Shown: positions 1 through 9,931 of the stretch, piece after piece
How the letters are laid out: each line of letters begins with the position of its first letter
Position numbering within the stretch: the stretch's first letter is position 1
Source: Thiofilum sp.
GTDB lineage: Bacteria; Pseudomonadota; Gammaproteobacteria; Thiotrichales; Thiotrichaceae
Reading direction: 5' to 3'
DNA length: 64,000 nucleotides
Assembly (NCBI RefSeq): GCF_016711335.1
Contig: NZ_JADJTF010000001.1
Coordinates: 2,976,001-3,040,000 of the forward strand
The notes under the pieces: model-generated
Told to the model about the DNA's origin: nothing
The model's database searches: none
The model's input: the letters and a program-made list of their open reading frames with translations, nothing else
Position numbers and translations under genes: made by a program

Positions 1-1
1 G

Positions 2-3000
2 CAAGGGATGAGTAGTCGTCATGCGGATATTAGCTTTAATAGTGCCTACGCTTTAGCTGTTTTACATGACCCGCGTGCTTTAGGCTTATTATTAGTACTG
101 GCGCAACACAATACGCCTATGATTCGAGTAGGGGTGTGTAAAGCATTAGCGTGGTTGCAGTTACCGCAAGCACGCGAAGCTTTAGAGATACTTCTTAATG
201 ATCCTGAGGCGTCTGTACGGGATGCTGCTTTTAGTGCTTTGAATGTATTAAAACTAGAGCCGCTGACTCAGGCTAAATTAGGACTCAGTGCTAAGTATCA
301 AGATAGTCATGCTCGTGGTTTAAAAATATTGCTCGATACCCTGACCGCAGCCCCTGCTGTGAATGAGGAAGCGCTCACTTTACTCAAAAATGCCTTAAAT
401 GACCCCTTTGAGCCGATTCGTCAAGAAACGTTTAAAGCCTGTCTAGTGCGTCATTTAGGTGGCGATAGTTTGGGTACGCTGCGCTTATTACTCACTAGCC
501 AATATGAAAATATTCATCGTGAAGTGCTCACCGAGTTAATGGCGCAACCTAAAGCGGAATGGGCGAGTACTTTATTATTGGAACTACTCAATGACCCGTT
601 TGCAACGCTTGCCACTGAAGCATTGACCTATGGTTTGACCGAAAAAAAGCGCTTTGATAGTGAAGCATTATTATTACAAGCTACTCAAAGCCAGCATGTG
701 GCAGTGCGCCAAGCAGCCTTAGAGTACAGCCTACAAAAGCCGATAGCTAAGCAATCTGAGTTATTGCAGCGCTTGGTAGAAGATAAAGATCAAAGCCTAC
801 GCCAAGCAGCTCTCAAAGCGATTATTGAGGGAGATGATGCGTTAGGATTAGGTAAGGCTTTGCAATCGCCTTATGAAGATATTCAAGTGAGCGCTGCACG
901 AGCGGGGGCGCGAATCGGGGATAAGGATGCTTACCCTTTACTGGCTGAATTTGCGAGTCGACCGCAGCCGCCTAAAAGTGAAAAACACCTCCAACAAGCA
1001 TGGTTAGATCGTACTCTTGAGGCCATTCAAGGCTTAGGTGAGTTGGGGGATGAACGTGCTTTTGCACTCTTACTGCCGCTATTAGAGAGTAAAGATCGAT
1101 CTATAGCAAAAGTAGCGGCTCAAGCCTTGAGATGGATAACACCACCTGAGCAGGCGGATAGTCTGGCTAGTTATCTCACTCATAATGATTCTACAGTTAG
1201 AAGTTATGCAGCCCTAGCATTGAGTCAATTCGGTGATCAGCGAGCTTTAACAGTATTGAATGATGCCGAAGCGTTGAAGGGCTTAACTGAGATTGAGCAA
1301 TTAATTGCTTGGGTCGCACTAGATCAAGTGAATCCAGTCACCTTACAAGCTTTATTAAGCAGTCAACAAACGACCACCCTTGCACAATTTATTCTCATGA
1401 GTTATGAGCTATGGCGGCATGCTGATAAGCCCTATTTAACTTCTTGGGCATTGACTATTCCTTACCCCCCTGTGCAACTCCTATGTGCTGATATGCTGGA
1501 ACGCACTGGCGATCGAGCCGCACAATGGAATTATCTGCAAACATGGTTACAACAGGCACAACGTAAACAGGACGATACTTGGGCAATTGAATTAGAGGCA
1601 TTACAACACATAAGCGCTCTATTAGTTTTTGCTCCGAATCATTTAAAAGCACGACTGATTCAAGTACTCGCTGCTTGGGATAGCCGTACATCCTTTAAAC
1701 AATGGCAAGCACAGTTACAAGCCTTTAATAAACGCTATCAAATGGAATTGCATCAAATTACTATTCCCACGATAAACGAAACAGTTAGCGCTACTACTCA
1801 GCAAGCCTGTGAGCAGCAAGCCTTTGGCGCCTATTTAGGCTTATTGCGCTCAGAGAGCTATGGTTCAGCAGGTTATGGAGTCGATTTAAATATTCGTCGC
1901 CAAGCCGTTATAGGCTTAGGTCGTTTAGCGCAGCACTCTGAAGAATGGCGACACAGTGTAATACAAAGTTTACTCCCAGCACTCAATCACACCCAGCAAA
2001 TAGTACGTCAACAAGTATTGGAATCATTGCAAGCGCTAGCCGTCAGCCCTGAGGTATTGGGTAAAGCAGCGCTTGCAGCCTCACAGCCGGATATGGCAGA
2101 GCGTGGGCTAAAATTATTAGTGGCTAATACTAGCTTTGGGCAGGTGCAACCTTTGCTAGAGCAATTAGTACAATCCAGCGAGGCGATGCTGGCTACTGAA
2201 GCATGGAAAGTGCTGAGTACCCAAGTAGGTCTTATTAAAGCCGCTCCCTTTGCTTTGCAATCGTATTATTTAGAACTACGTTCTACGGTAGTGCAGCAAT
2301 TAGCCGAAGCCTTAGCAAAAGAATCTCAAATAGCCGATTTATTGGTGCAAGCCACTAAAAATGATTATCGCCCTAGTGCGATTAAAGCTGCCGCGAGTTT
2401 ATTGAGTCATAAGCATAGTGAGGCAGTACCCGCACTTAAACACTTACTCACTCATAGCCAAGAGGCGAGTGAGCAGCGCCTATTAGTTTCTTTATTAAAA
2501 ACCGTTGCTAATCAACTGGTTCCAGAGTTTTTATTAGAGTACTTAAGCAATCCATTGTTACGTTTAGAGCCAGCCCCCATTTATGAAGCTATTGCTAATA
2601 CTCGTCCTGAACGTATGGCAGTACCACTATTGAAACGTTTGAGCACTCACAAGACTGATAGCACAGCCATTATTGACGCGGTGCTACGCATCAGTGGTTA
2701 TGACCAAGTGATTGAGGATTATGAGGATGAACGTGGCGATCAACGTTGGTTGAGCCAACAGTATCCACGCCATGATCAGGTCTTAGTCGCTTTATTGGAA
2801 GCTTTAGTTGTTCAGCAAAACACTAAGCGTTTAAGTGAGTTATGGGAGGGTTTACGTTGCGCAAAAGTCAATCCTGTATTAGATCAAGCCTTATTAACTG
2901 CTTTACCCATTGTGCCTAGTGAGGTAGTGCCAGAATTAGTCTTTACCATAGCCAGACGTTTCTATAAGCGTCAGGGTATAGAAACGGGTTTGCTGCAAGC

Positions 3001-4570
3001 CTTAAAGCATAAAGATCCTGATATTCAATTTTTAGCCGCCGAAGGTTTAGCAAAAGGGGGGCGTAGTGAAGGATTGAGTACTTTACTCGCCGCAGTGGAT
3101 TATCAGACCAATGCTGATTATCGCCAGCGTGCCGTATTGGCATTAGGTGAGATGGCGAATGAGCGAGCGCTAGATAGGTTGCTAACGCTGGCTCAAGAGC
3201 AAGGTCATTTCCTGCAAGAAGTGGCTATCGAAGCCTTGGGGCATTTAGGTCAATCAGAAAAAGCCGATACGATTTTCCGTCTGCTGAAATCGGCTTTAGA
3301 AAATGCCAGTGCTTACAGTGATATGGTGACCCGCGCTCTAACCGGCTTACGCTGGTTTAATACCCTAGCGGCGTGGCAAATCATTGCTGATTACAGTCAA
3401 AAAGCTGATTACTATGCACATCGTCAACAGGCGCTGCACTTATTACAGTATTGGGATACTGAGGCTAGTCGAGCTGTCTTATTGCAAACTTTACGCTTAG
3501 AAACCGATAGTGATTGTGTGGAGGCAGCGTATACGAGTGCTAGACGCTTGTGGAAAGTTGCTGAGCATGAGTTTAGTGCGATTGATATAGTAGTCATACA
3601 AGGTTATGAGCCGTTAATTGATGAACGTAAGCCCTTAGATCGAGTCGCTCAGTTTGCGACACCTGCTCAGATTATCCATCTCCTTACCGAGCCTATGATG
3701 ACGCGTGGTGAGGATAGCACCGAGCAGGCTCAAGTGATGGAGGTATTGGTAAAAAGGTTAATGAATGATCCATTACCTCCCATCGCAGAATTAGTAAAAC
3801 TATTGAACGCACAACGCAGTGATATAGTGAGTCTGGTGGCTAGACGCTTAGCCCGTGAAGCGCTACTGGATAAGGCAGTATTGCAAATACTCACTAAGCT
3901 TTTAATAGAGCACTATCAGCGCTGGAAAGCGGATCAACACTTACAAGAATTAGGCTCACTGGTGGGAGCTGAAATCACTAACCATAGCGCCCGTACCACT
4001 GAAATTCTCGATTTATTATGGGTCGCAGTGCTTCAGCAAGTGGCGAATGAGGTGATAATTGAATTACTGACCACCCGCGAGCCAGCGCAATTACCGTTTC
4101 AAAAGCAAGTACTTAAAGCCTTATTAGTGGCTAATAAGGTAGATACTGAGGTACTAAAAGCAGTACATGCCTTAGAGCAATCTGCATTAGTTGAACTATA
4201 CGATTTAACGCAACAAGTACTTAAAACCCATCCCTTACCTGTCAGCGCCTTACAAAAACTCACTAATCGTATTAGTGGCTTATGGCAAGCATCTACTCCT
4301 ACTACCGTGACTTTAACCCAATTACCGCAGCTCATTAGTCATGGCGATTGGCAAGCGCTGCTGAAGGTGGCAAATGATACCCATGCGGAGGAGGCATTGC
4401 GGGTGAGTGCGATTGAAGGTTTAGCGAGTATAGATGAGGTGCAAATTGACAGTGCACTCTCTAAGCTCACTCAAGAGGGCGGCGATGAGGATATTAATAA
4501 AGCAGCCTATCGTGCATTACGGCGTCGGCAACGGGCAAAAGCCAAATTAATGATAGGAGTATCAGCATGA
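2..4570 (+). CDS. ARM/HEAT-repeat protein of a type XIII retron (5' end outside window)
   Basis: The protein is over 1520 residues of alpha-helical HEAT/ARM-like repeats from end to end. Typical units read DPRALGLLLVLAQH, GDERAFALLLPLL and NERALDRLLTLAQ, each followed by a helix such as VAIEALGHLG. The frame is open to the window edge. The first ATG (base 8) has no spaced ribosome site and already lies inside a repeat, so the true start is probably upstream. There is no signal peptide or enzymatic motif; such solenoids usually act as protein- or nucleic-acid-binding scaffolds. The stop overlaps the next start (ATGA), so the gene is translationally coupled to the SWIM gene and then the reverse transcriptase. 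From memory of the retron classification, RT + ARM + WH-SWIM defines type XIII, where this would be an accessory or effector subunit. Confidence 0.82.
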   Translation, partial: QGMSSRHADISFNSAYALAVLHDPRALGLLLVLAQHNTPMIRVGVCKALAWLQLPQAREALEILLNDPEASVRDAAFSALNVLKLEPLTQAKLGLSAKYQDSHARGLKILLDTLTAAPAVNEEALTLLKNALNDPFEPIRQETFKACLVRHLGGDSLGTLRLLLTSQYENIHREVLTELMAQPKAEWASTLLLELLNDPFATLATEALTYGLTEKKRFDSEALLLQATQSQHVAVRQAALEYSLQKPIAKQSELLQRLVEDKDQSLRQAALKAIIEGDDALGLGKALQSPYEDIQVSAARAGARIGDKDAYPLLAEFASRPQPPKSEKHLQQAWLDRTLEAIQGLGELGDERAFALLLPLLESKDRSIAKVAAQALRWITPPEQADSLASYLTHNDSTVRSYAALALSQFGDQRALTVLNDAEALKGLTEIEQLIAWVALDQVNPVTLQALLSSQQTTTLAQFILMSYELWRHADKPYLTSWALTIPYPPVQLLCADMLERTGDRAAQWNYLQTWLQQAQRKQDDTWAIELEALQHISALLVFAPNHLKARLIQVLAAWDSRTSFKQWQAQLQAFNKRYQMELHQITIPTINETVSATTQQACEQQAFGAYLGLLRSESYGSAGYGVDLNIRRQAVIGLGRLAQHSEEWRHSVIQSLLPALNHTQQIVRQQVLESLQALAVSPEVLGKAALAASQPDMAERGLKLLVANTSFGQVQPLLEQLVQSSEAMLATEAWKVLSTQVGLIKAAPFALQSYYLELRSTVVQQLAEALAKESQIADLLVQATKNDYRPSAIKAAASLLSHKHSEAVPALKHLLTHSQEASEQRLLVSLLKTVANQLVPEFLLEYLSNPLLRLEPAPIYEAIANTRPERMAVPLLKRLSTHKTDSTAIIDAVLRISGYDQVIEDYEDERGDQRWLSQQYPRHDQVLVALLEALVVQQNTKRLSELWEGLRCAKVNPVLDQALLTALPIVPSEVVPELVFTIARRFYKRQGIETGLLQALKHKDPDIQFLAAEGLAKGGRSEGLSTLLAAVDYQTNADYRQRAVLALGEMANERALDRLLTLAQEQGHFLQEVAIEALGHLGQSEKADTIFRLLKSALENASAYSDMVTRALTGLRWFNTLAAWQIIADYSQKADYYAHRQQALHLLQYWDTEASRAVLLQTLRLETDSDCVEAAYTSARRLWKVAEHEFSAIDIVVIQGYEPLIDERKPLDRVAQFATPAQIIHLLTEPMMTRGEDSTEQAQVMEVLVKRLMNDPLPPIAELVKLLNAQRSDIVSLVARRLAREALLDKAVLQILTKLLIEHYQRWKADQHLQELGSLVGAEITNHSARTTEILDLLWVAVLQQVANEVIIELLTTREPAQLPFQKQVLKALLVANKVDTEVLKAVHALEQSALVELYDLTQQVLKTHPLPVSALQKLTNRISGLWQASTPTTVTLTQLPQLISHGDWQALLKVANDTHAEEALRVSAIEGLASIDEVQIDSALSKLTQEGGDEDINKAAYRALRRRQRAKAKLMIGVSA

Positions 4571-6399
4571 GTACTACTGATATGACCACTCCAGAGCGCA
4601 TTGCAGTAGCGTTACGCTATCAAAGTCCGAGTGAAGCACATGCTGAGCATGTGCAACTGGTAGCACAGCTCAATCGTTCTGAAGTTAAACTTGAAGCGAC
4701 TATTCAACAGCCGCTGATTTTTCGGGAAACTATGGCGGCCTTGTTTGCCATTGTCAGTAGTGATTACCGCTATGTGCCTAAAGATCGCCAAGCCTATGCT
4801 GCCTTTATGCAAATGCGCCGCGCTCATCAAAATCAGGGTTTAGCCAAAGCGCAACGTGCTTATTTTGATTGGTTACTGAAAAATGACCCTTTGGGGTTTT
4901 GTATCCTTGATCCGATTATTAGTGTGTATCCAGACGGTGTGGTGTTTGAGGTATTTAGCAAGGATGAGGGTAGTTATGCCATGCTCTCATTTGATTATGA
5001 GCACTTTAACACTCAAAACACTCCCACCTATGGCACGACCAATATTGATTTTAGCGATAGCCTAGCCCAAGGCTTAGAGCAAATGCGCAGCTTTAAAGCG
5101 AGTACTTTAAGCATTGGGCAAACCGCAGTGGGCGTGAGTACTTCAAGTACCACCGCACAACCCGATAGTGAAGTGCTGGAAAAAAAGGTACAAGTGCCGA
5201 ATTCATGGATGCGTGGTTTTCTACAGGTGCAAGCTTCCGCCCAATTACCCACTGATAAAATCGTTCTCAACCCGCTCGATGTCTATAACCTACTACATCA
5301 TTTGCGTATGCATGCCGATGTGAAAGGTAAACGACGCGGTTTACGCTTAGAGCTGATTCCGGGCAAGTACCCCAGCCTGATTTTAGAGCCGAATGATGTA
5401 GTGCTTGACACTCAAACAGAAGTTTATAAGGGCAAACAAGCTAAGGTAGTAAGGTTATGGGGGCGCAGACGTTTAAGTTTACTCAAGCGTGTTTTACCCT
5501 TCACTGAAACTATTGAAGTAGGTTTATTAGGTAATGGTATGCCAAGCTTTTGGACGATGCGCGGCAAGGGTTGGCATTTAACTTTAGCGATTACCGGATT
5601 TACCGCCGCCAATTGGTCACAAGCATTAAATTTTGATTTATTACTCCCCCGTGATCTCAATCCAACTGCAAAAGTAGCGCAAATACTTAAAGTCCTTGAA
5701 GAAAAGCTAGTACTTTCTATGGATGAGTTAGTTAAACAAACGGGTTTACAAAGAGCAGAATGTCGTAGTGCCTTATTACAAGCCTGTCAGCAAGGTTTAG
5801 TGATGTATGACCTAGGTGATGAGGTCTATCGCTATCGTCCTTTGACCGCTGAACCCTTGGATATGAGTCATTTTCAATTTCGTCAGCCTGCTGAAAAATT
5901 GGCTTATGATTTAGTCCACCGCCAAAAAGCCATTAGCCATTGGCAAACACTCATACTCCCTAAAGAAGGCATTGAGCTTGCCGCTACGATTAGCGTGAAA
6001 GAGGATAAACGCGAGTACTTAGCTAAGCTCAAACTGAATGAAGAAGGGCAGGTAGTCAAAGCGGAATGTAGCTGTCATCAGCTTATGCAACACGGTCTAA
6101 GCCAAGGACCTTGTTCGCATTTAATTGCCTTAAGGATTGCGTATGCACTACGTCAAGCGGAGCGTAATGTAGAGACGATTAGCCAAGAAACGCGGGCGTT
6201 CTCACGGCGCAAAGCAAGCCAGGTTGAGCAGATCCAATTGACCTTAAATGAGCAGCGCGTGTTTTTCTCTCACGAGCAAGACACTAAAACACGTCGCCAG
6301 CAAATGGCATTTAATTCAGTCGATGCTGCACGTAGCGCTTATTTAGATAAAATTCAACAACTGGAAGCCTCCGGTTTTATTGACAGTACTTTGGGGTAA
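4567..6399 (+). CDS. Winged-helix/SWIM zinc-finger protein of a type XIII retron
   Basis: A 610-residue protein. Near its C-terminus it has a complete SWIM zinc finger, C501-x-C503-x12-C516-x-H518, in the context ECSCHQL...GPCSHLIAL. SWIM fingers bind DNA or protein partners. Around residues 378-430 there is a winged-helix-like stretch (MDELVKQTGLQRAECRSALL, then a strand with YRYRPL). The N-terminal half has no family I recognise. It starts within the stop codon of the HEAT-repeat gene and ends 6 bases before the RT gene, so the three are one operon. WH-SWIM plus ARM plus retron RT fits retron type XIII. The biochemical role is unknown; sensing or effector control is an inference. Confidence 0.83.
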   Translation: MSTTDMTTPERIAVALRYQSPSEAHAEHVQLVAQLNRSEVKLEATIQQPLIFRETMAALFAIVSSDYRYVPKDRQAYAAFMQMRRAHQNQGLAKAQRAYFDWLLKNDPLGFCILDPIISVYPDGVVFEVFSKDEGSYAMLSFDYEHFNTQNTPTYGTTNIDFSDSLAQGLEQMRSFKASTLSIGQTAVGVSTSSTTAQPDSEVLEKKVQVPNSWMRGFLQVQASAQLPTDKIVLNPLDVYNLLHHLRMHADVKGKRRGLRLELIPGKYPSLILEPNDVVLDTQTEVYKGKQAKVVRLWGRRRLSLLKRVLPFTETIEVGLLGNGMPSFWTMRGKGWHLTLAITGFTAANWSQALNFDLLLPRDLNPTAKVAQILKVLEEKLVLSMDELVKQTGLQRAECRSALLQACQQGLVMYDLGDEVYRYRPLTAEPLDMSHFQFRQPAEKLAYDLVHRQKAISHWQTLILPKEGIELAATISVKEDKREYLAKLKLNEEGQVVKAECSCHQLMQHGLSQGPCSHLIALRIAYALRQAERNVETISQETRAFSRRKASQVEQIQLTLNEQRVFFSHEQDTKTRRQQMAFNSVDAARSAYLDKIQQLEASGFIDSTLG

Positions 6400-6405
6400 A
6401 TCACG

Positions 6406-7689
6406 ATGGCGACCGAATGGGAACAACGTTGGGCAGAGATTGAAAAAGCAGGTAGTATTAATGCTTATATCCAGCAACAATTAGTGGCAAAAGGCTTTTT
6501 AATTGAGCGCCGTGCTACTGATAATATGACACCCCGTGAGTTAGAGCAGTATAAAAAGTCATTAAAAACCGAGGCCGAAGAAAAAGCTAAATTACGTAAA
6601 GCGGCATGGCAAGTGTATAAAGCCAATCATATCGTTTATTTAGGCGACGGTATTTATTGGACGGATGATACCAGCACAGATGATTTTGATTTGGTGAGTG
6701 CTGAAAAGCGTTTATTAGATAATCAATTACCTGCGATTATTAAAGTCACCCAATTAGCTGAGCAATTAAAACTTACCATTCCGCAATTGCGCCAATTATG
6801 TTTTCACCGTGAGGCAGCAACCGATTTAAATTATACCCGTTTTGAAATTCCCAAGCGTTCTGGTGGTATGCGTCCGATTTGGGCGCCACGACCTCTATTA
6901 AAACAAGCACAGCGCTGGGTTTTAGAGAATATTTTAGAGCGTTTAATAGTGCACGGTGCGGCACACGGTTTTTTAATGGGGCGTTCGATTGCTACCAATG
7001 CGGCACAGCATATTAATAGTGAGCTTTTAATTAAGCTCGACATTAAAGAGTTTTTCCCGACGATTAGTTGGCGACGAGTGAAAGGGGTATTTCGTAAAGC
7101 AGGCTATCGTGAACAGATTGCGACACTATTAGCCTTATTATGCACCGAAGCACCGCGTGAAATGGTCGAGAGTCAGGGCAAAAAATATTTTGTGGCCTTG
7201 GGAGCGCGTTGTTTGCCGCAAGGCGCACCCACCAGCCCAGCGTTGACTAATGCCTTATGTTTACGCCTTGATCGACGTTTGACGGGCATTGCCAATAAGT
7301 TTGGTTGGCGCTATAGCCGTTATGCGGATGATTTAACCTTTAGTTTGCCTGTGGGTCACCAAGGTGATCCTCATATCACTCAAGTATTGGGTAGTATTCA
7401 GCGCGTCATAGGCGAGGAAGGCTTTGAACTCAATCGCGCTAAAACCCATATAGTGCGTCGGGGCGCGGTGCAGGAAGTCACGGGATTAGTAGTGAATAAT
7501 AATAATGCTCCACGCGTTAAGCGCGAAACCAAGCGTCAAATGCGGGCGGCATTACATAATTTAAAAACCGGCAAAGGTTTAAAAGAGGGTGAGAGTATCC
7601 ATCGCCTAAAAGGCTATGCCGCTTATATTGCTATGACTGAGAAAGAATTGGGTATGAGGTTATTGCAAGAGTTTAGCGCATTTGGGTAA
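6406..7689 (+). CDS. Retron-type reverse transcriptase (type XIII-like)
   Basis: A 427-residue RNA-directed DNA polymerase that would make msDNA from a retron ncRNA. Visible RT motifs are FEIPKRSGGMRPIWAP (motif 1), the catalytic aspartate of LDIKEFFPTI (D212), LPQGAPTSPALTN (motif 4) and YADD at 306-309. Two retron hallmarks are present: the NAxxH motif NAAQH at 198-202 and the VTG motif VTGLVVN from residue 358. An N-terminal helical extension of about 120 residues precedes the RT fold. The QGxxxSP motif separates it from DGR reverse transcriptases, which carry SQ there. It is the last gene of the operon, 6 bases after the SWIM gene. No msr-msd can be placed in the 6-base gap or in the 70 bases downstream. 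Confidence 0.92.
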   Translation: MATEWEQRWAEIEKAGSINAYIQQQLVAKGFLIERRATDNMTPRELEQYKKSLKTEAEEKAKLRKAAWQVYKANHIVYLGDGIYWTDDTSTDDFDLVSAEKRLLDNQLPAIIKVTQLAEQLKLTIPQLRQLCFHREAATDLNYTRFEIPKRSGGMRPIWAPRPLLKQAQRWVLENILERLIVHGAAHGFLMGRSIATNAAQHINSELLIKLDIKEFFPTISWRRVKGVFRKAGYREQIATLLALLCTEAPREMVESQGKKYFVALGARCLPQGAPTSPALTNALCLRLDRRLTGIANKFGWRYSRYADDLTFSLPVGHQGDPHITQVLGSIQRVIGEEGFELNRAKTHIVRRGAVQEVTGLVVNNNNAPRVKRETKRQMRAALHNLKTGKGLKEGESIHRLKGYAAYIAMTEKELGMRLLQEFSAFG

Positions 7690-7703
7690 GTAGTTTTAAT
7701 GAG

Positions 7704-7759
7704 GTACTTGAGCCAAAGTAATCGTGCATTTCCTACGCAGACGCTGTGAATACATCCTT
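7704..7759 (+). repeat. MITE-like palindromic repeat, copy 1, left part (split by IS4)
   Basis: This is the left part of a ~130-bp imperfect palindromic element beginning ACTTGAGCCAAAGTAATCG. It is interrupted at 7760 by the insertion sequence and continues at 9030. Bases 7751-7759 (TACATCCTT) are the left copy of the 9-bp target duplication. Aligning it with the copies at 10062 and 62343 defines the element. Confidence 0.85.
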
Positions 7760-9029
7760 CTCTGTACACGACAAAACCACTAACTTATTGATTTAGCATG
7801 TTTGTCATGGAGATGGTGAAAGTCCACCGCTCCTATGTTTTACTCTCTAGTTACCACACAGGAGAGCAAAATGGATCTGAGCGATGGACTACGTGACAGT
7901 TTAAAAGCCCACTTGAGTTGGGGCAAGCCCCGTTTGGATTGTTTTGTGGGAATGCTGCATACTTTGCTGAGTGCGCGACAAATGAATTTGGCGTTGTTGG
8001 CGGTACACATAGATTCTGACACCGACATTGGTTCCCGCTATCGACGGATGCAACGCTTTTTTAGCCAAGTGTTCTTTAATTACAATGACATTGCCCATTT
8101 TCTTATGGGAATGTTCGCCTTTAGTGGTCAACAATACTACCTCACACTCGACAGAACCAACTGGAAATGGGGCAAATCCAACCTCAATCTCCTGACTTTG
8201 GCGGTTGTTTACCAAGGTGCGGCTATCCCCGTTTACTGGATGGTGTTGAACAAACGCGGTAATTCTAACCAACGTGAACGTATTGCCCTGCTGCAACGAT
8301 TTATCAGCCAATTCGGGCGCAACAACATCTTGGGTGTGTTGGCTGACCGTGAGTTTATTGGTGGTCAATGGTGGAAGTGGTTGTCTTCCAAAGAGATTCC
8401 CTACTTGATTCGTATCAAGGGTAATCAGTTGATGACCGACAAACACAAAAAAGAGGCGCATGTCCGCTCGCTGTTTGCCAACCTCAAGCCGGGTAAACGG
8501 CGCGTTCTCCGTCACCGTCGCGACGTTAGCGGGGAATGGGTTTGGCTCAGTGGCTCAAAGCTGCCCAGTGGTGAGTTGTTGATTATCGCCAGCAACCACT
8601 ACACGGCTGATCCCATTGGCACTTATCGGCTACGTTGGGAAATTGAAAACCTGTTCCAATGCTTGAAAGGGCGTGGTTTTCACATGGAAGCCACTCACTT
8701 CACCAAACCCCTCGCATCAAAAAGATGATGGCGTTGCTTGCCATTGGCTTCTGTTGGGCGCACAAAGTCGGCGAATGGAAGGAAAAAGCCGTCAAGCCTT
8801 TGAAGACGAAAAAACATGGACGCAAAGAGCAAAGTGTCTTCCGTTACGGCTTGGACTACTTGACCGATTTATTGAATGGAAGGGTACGGGAAAAAGTGGA
8901 TAGGCTTAGGCTGCTGCTTCTGTTCCTTTGTCCACCACAATTCATGGCGATCGAGGATGGACGGATGAAACTCAGGCGATTTTCTTTTGAAAAAGATTCA
9001 ATGAGTTAAGCGAATTGTCGTGTACAGAG
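7760..9029 (+). mobile_element. IS4-family insertion sequence, 1270 bp
   Basis: Perfect 15-bp terminal inverted repeats CTCTGTACACGACAA occur at 7760-7774 and, as the complement, at 9015-9029. The element is flanked by 9-bp direct repeats TACATCCTT (7751-7759 and 9030-9038). Removing one repeat and the element restores a continuous palindromic repeat matching the copies at 10062 and 62343. The insertion is therefore secondary to the repeat. The transposase gene inside is frameshifted. The insertion lies 70 bp after the retron RT stop and does not disrupt it. Confidence 0.93.
7871..9009 (+). pseudogene. IS4-family DDE transposase, frameshifted
   Basis: The ATG at 7871 is chosen because CAGGAGAG sits just upstream. 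The first 281 or so codons carry the DDE residues: D94 (LTLDRTNW), D159 (VLADREF) and E259. E259 lies in the YREK signature YRLRWEIENLFQCLK. Around 8705-8716 (CCAAACCCCTCGC) the family-conserved frame continues one frame back: the original frame stops at 8726-8728, while RIKKMMALLAIGFCWAHK runs on to 9009. Joined, the protein would be about 379 residues, normal for IS4 elements. A one-base deletion is the simplest explanation. Programmed -1 frameshifting is possible, but no clean slippery heptamer in the right phase is visible. Confidence 0.85.
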
Positions 9030-9106
9030 TACATCCTTGTACGCTTCAAGGCGGCATCCCTGCCGCCAAGACTGCTCCAGAAACACACGATTACTTTTAG
9101 CTAGAC
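9030..9106 (+). repeat. MITE-like palindromic repeat, copy 1, right part
   Basis: Continuation of the element at 7704 after the IS insertion. It begins with the right 9-bp duplication TACATCCTT, then GTACGCTTCAAGGCGGCATC, and ends in CACACGATTACTTTTAGCT. That end is the inverted complement of the left terminus. Confidence 0.85.
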
Positions 9107-9145
9107 TCCTATTAAATCGGTAAGTCATTTAATATTGATGGTCAC

Positions 9146-9931
9146 TTATTTTAATAATCTAAAGGTAAAAACTCGTGTACCTTTGTGGTCGAATAAAGTG
9201 AGGTTTTGCCCTAAGCGTTGATAAGAGCGCACTCGTTTCCACGCACTTAAAAAGGCTTGCTCTTCTTGCATCACATCTTCTGGCTGAACACACATTTTTT
9301 TAGTACTGCCTATTGCGCCTACTTGCATAGTGCCTTGGCTAGGATCGATGTTGTAGCTAGAAAAATAGTTATTGCAACCCGAAAAACCGCTGAGTTGCCC
9401 TTTCTTGTCAAAAGCGGCGGTCATACGTTCAGAGTTTAAACTGCTGACTAAAGCATTGCCGGAATTATAAGAACTGACTTGCCATTGGGTATTAGGTAGT
9501 TCGGTAATCGGTTTGCTGAAGCGAGCTAGGGCTCTGCCTTTGTTATCGAGTAACGTCAATTCTTTAGCTGTTAGTTTATACTGGGCAGTATTTTGCAGAG
9601 CTAGTTGAAACGCTTTAGAGACTTGTTCCATTTGTGGCATGCAAGCCATTAAAGTACTCGCCATTTGATTAGTTTTAATGGTTAAAGTAGCACGACGCTC
9701 ATTTTGAACGTAGCCACTATTAAAATTATTACAACCATTAAAGCCATAAACCATACCTTGATTAAAGCCAAGGCTTAAGGTGCGCTCTAATTTAGGTATA
9801 GCGCCCTGAGAGTAAGTAGTGAGTTTACTTAGTTCCCAATCAGTGCGCTCTAGAGAGCCTGCATAGGCACTAGCAGTTAAAGTGCTGAATAGACAAAGAC
9901 TGAGAACCGTTAATTTTTTTAAAATTTTCAT
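9146..9931 (-). CDS. Secreted protein with two META (HslJ-like) domains
   Basis: A 261-residue protein with an N-terminal signal peptide (basic MKILKK, hydrophobic core, cleavage near ASAYAG). Two copies of the META domain follow. Each has the W-x-L/V opening (TDWELSKL; NTQWQVSSY), the GFNGCNNF or GFSGCNNYF turn, and a later paired cysteine (MACMPQ; KKMCVQPED). META domains occur in the E. coli heat-shock outer-membrane protein HslJ and in secreted motility-related proteins. The exact role is unknown. It lacks a lipobox cysteine, so it is probably periplasmic. It stands alone between the IS/repeat and a UPF0114 gene. Confidence 0.85.
   Translation of the reverse strand: MKILKKLTVLSLCLFSTLTASAYAGSLERTDWELSKLTTYSQGAIPKLERTLSLGFNQGMVYGFNGCNNFNSGYVQNERRATLTIKTNQMASTLMACMPQMEQVSKAFQLALQNTAQYKLTAKELTLLDNKGRALARFSKPITELPNTQWQVSSYNSGNALVSSLNSERMTAAFDKKGQLSGFSGCNNYFSSYNIDPSQGTMQVGAIGSTKKMCVQPEDVMQEEQAFLSAWKRVRSYQRLGQNLTLFDHKGTRVFTFRLLK

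Noticed and set aside
6406..7689. The retron RT as the RT of the DGR that edits 25066-25165
   Set aside because: Motif 4 reads QGAPTSPALTN; DGR enzymes carry SQ at that place. NAxxH and VTG motifs are retron hallmarks, and no template repeat is nearby.
7901..8515. A 204-residue minus-strand ORF in the IS4 element
   Set aside because: It is antisense to the transposase and has no features of its own.
8702..8716. Programmed -1 frameshift in the IS4 transposase
   Set aside because: No slippery heptamer in the correct phase, and IS4 elements normally have a single uninterrupted frame; a one-base deletion is simpler.
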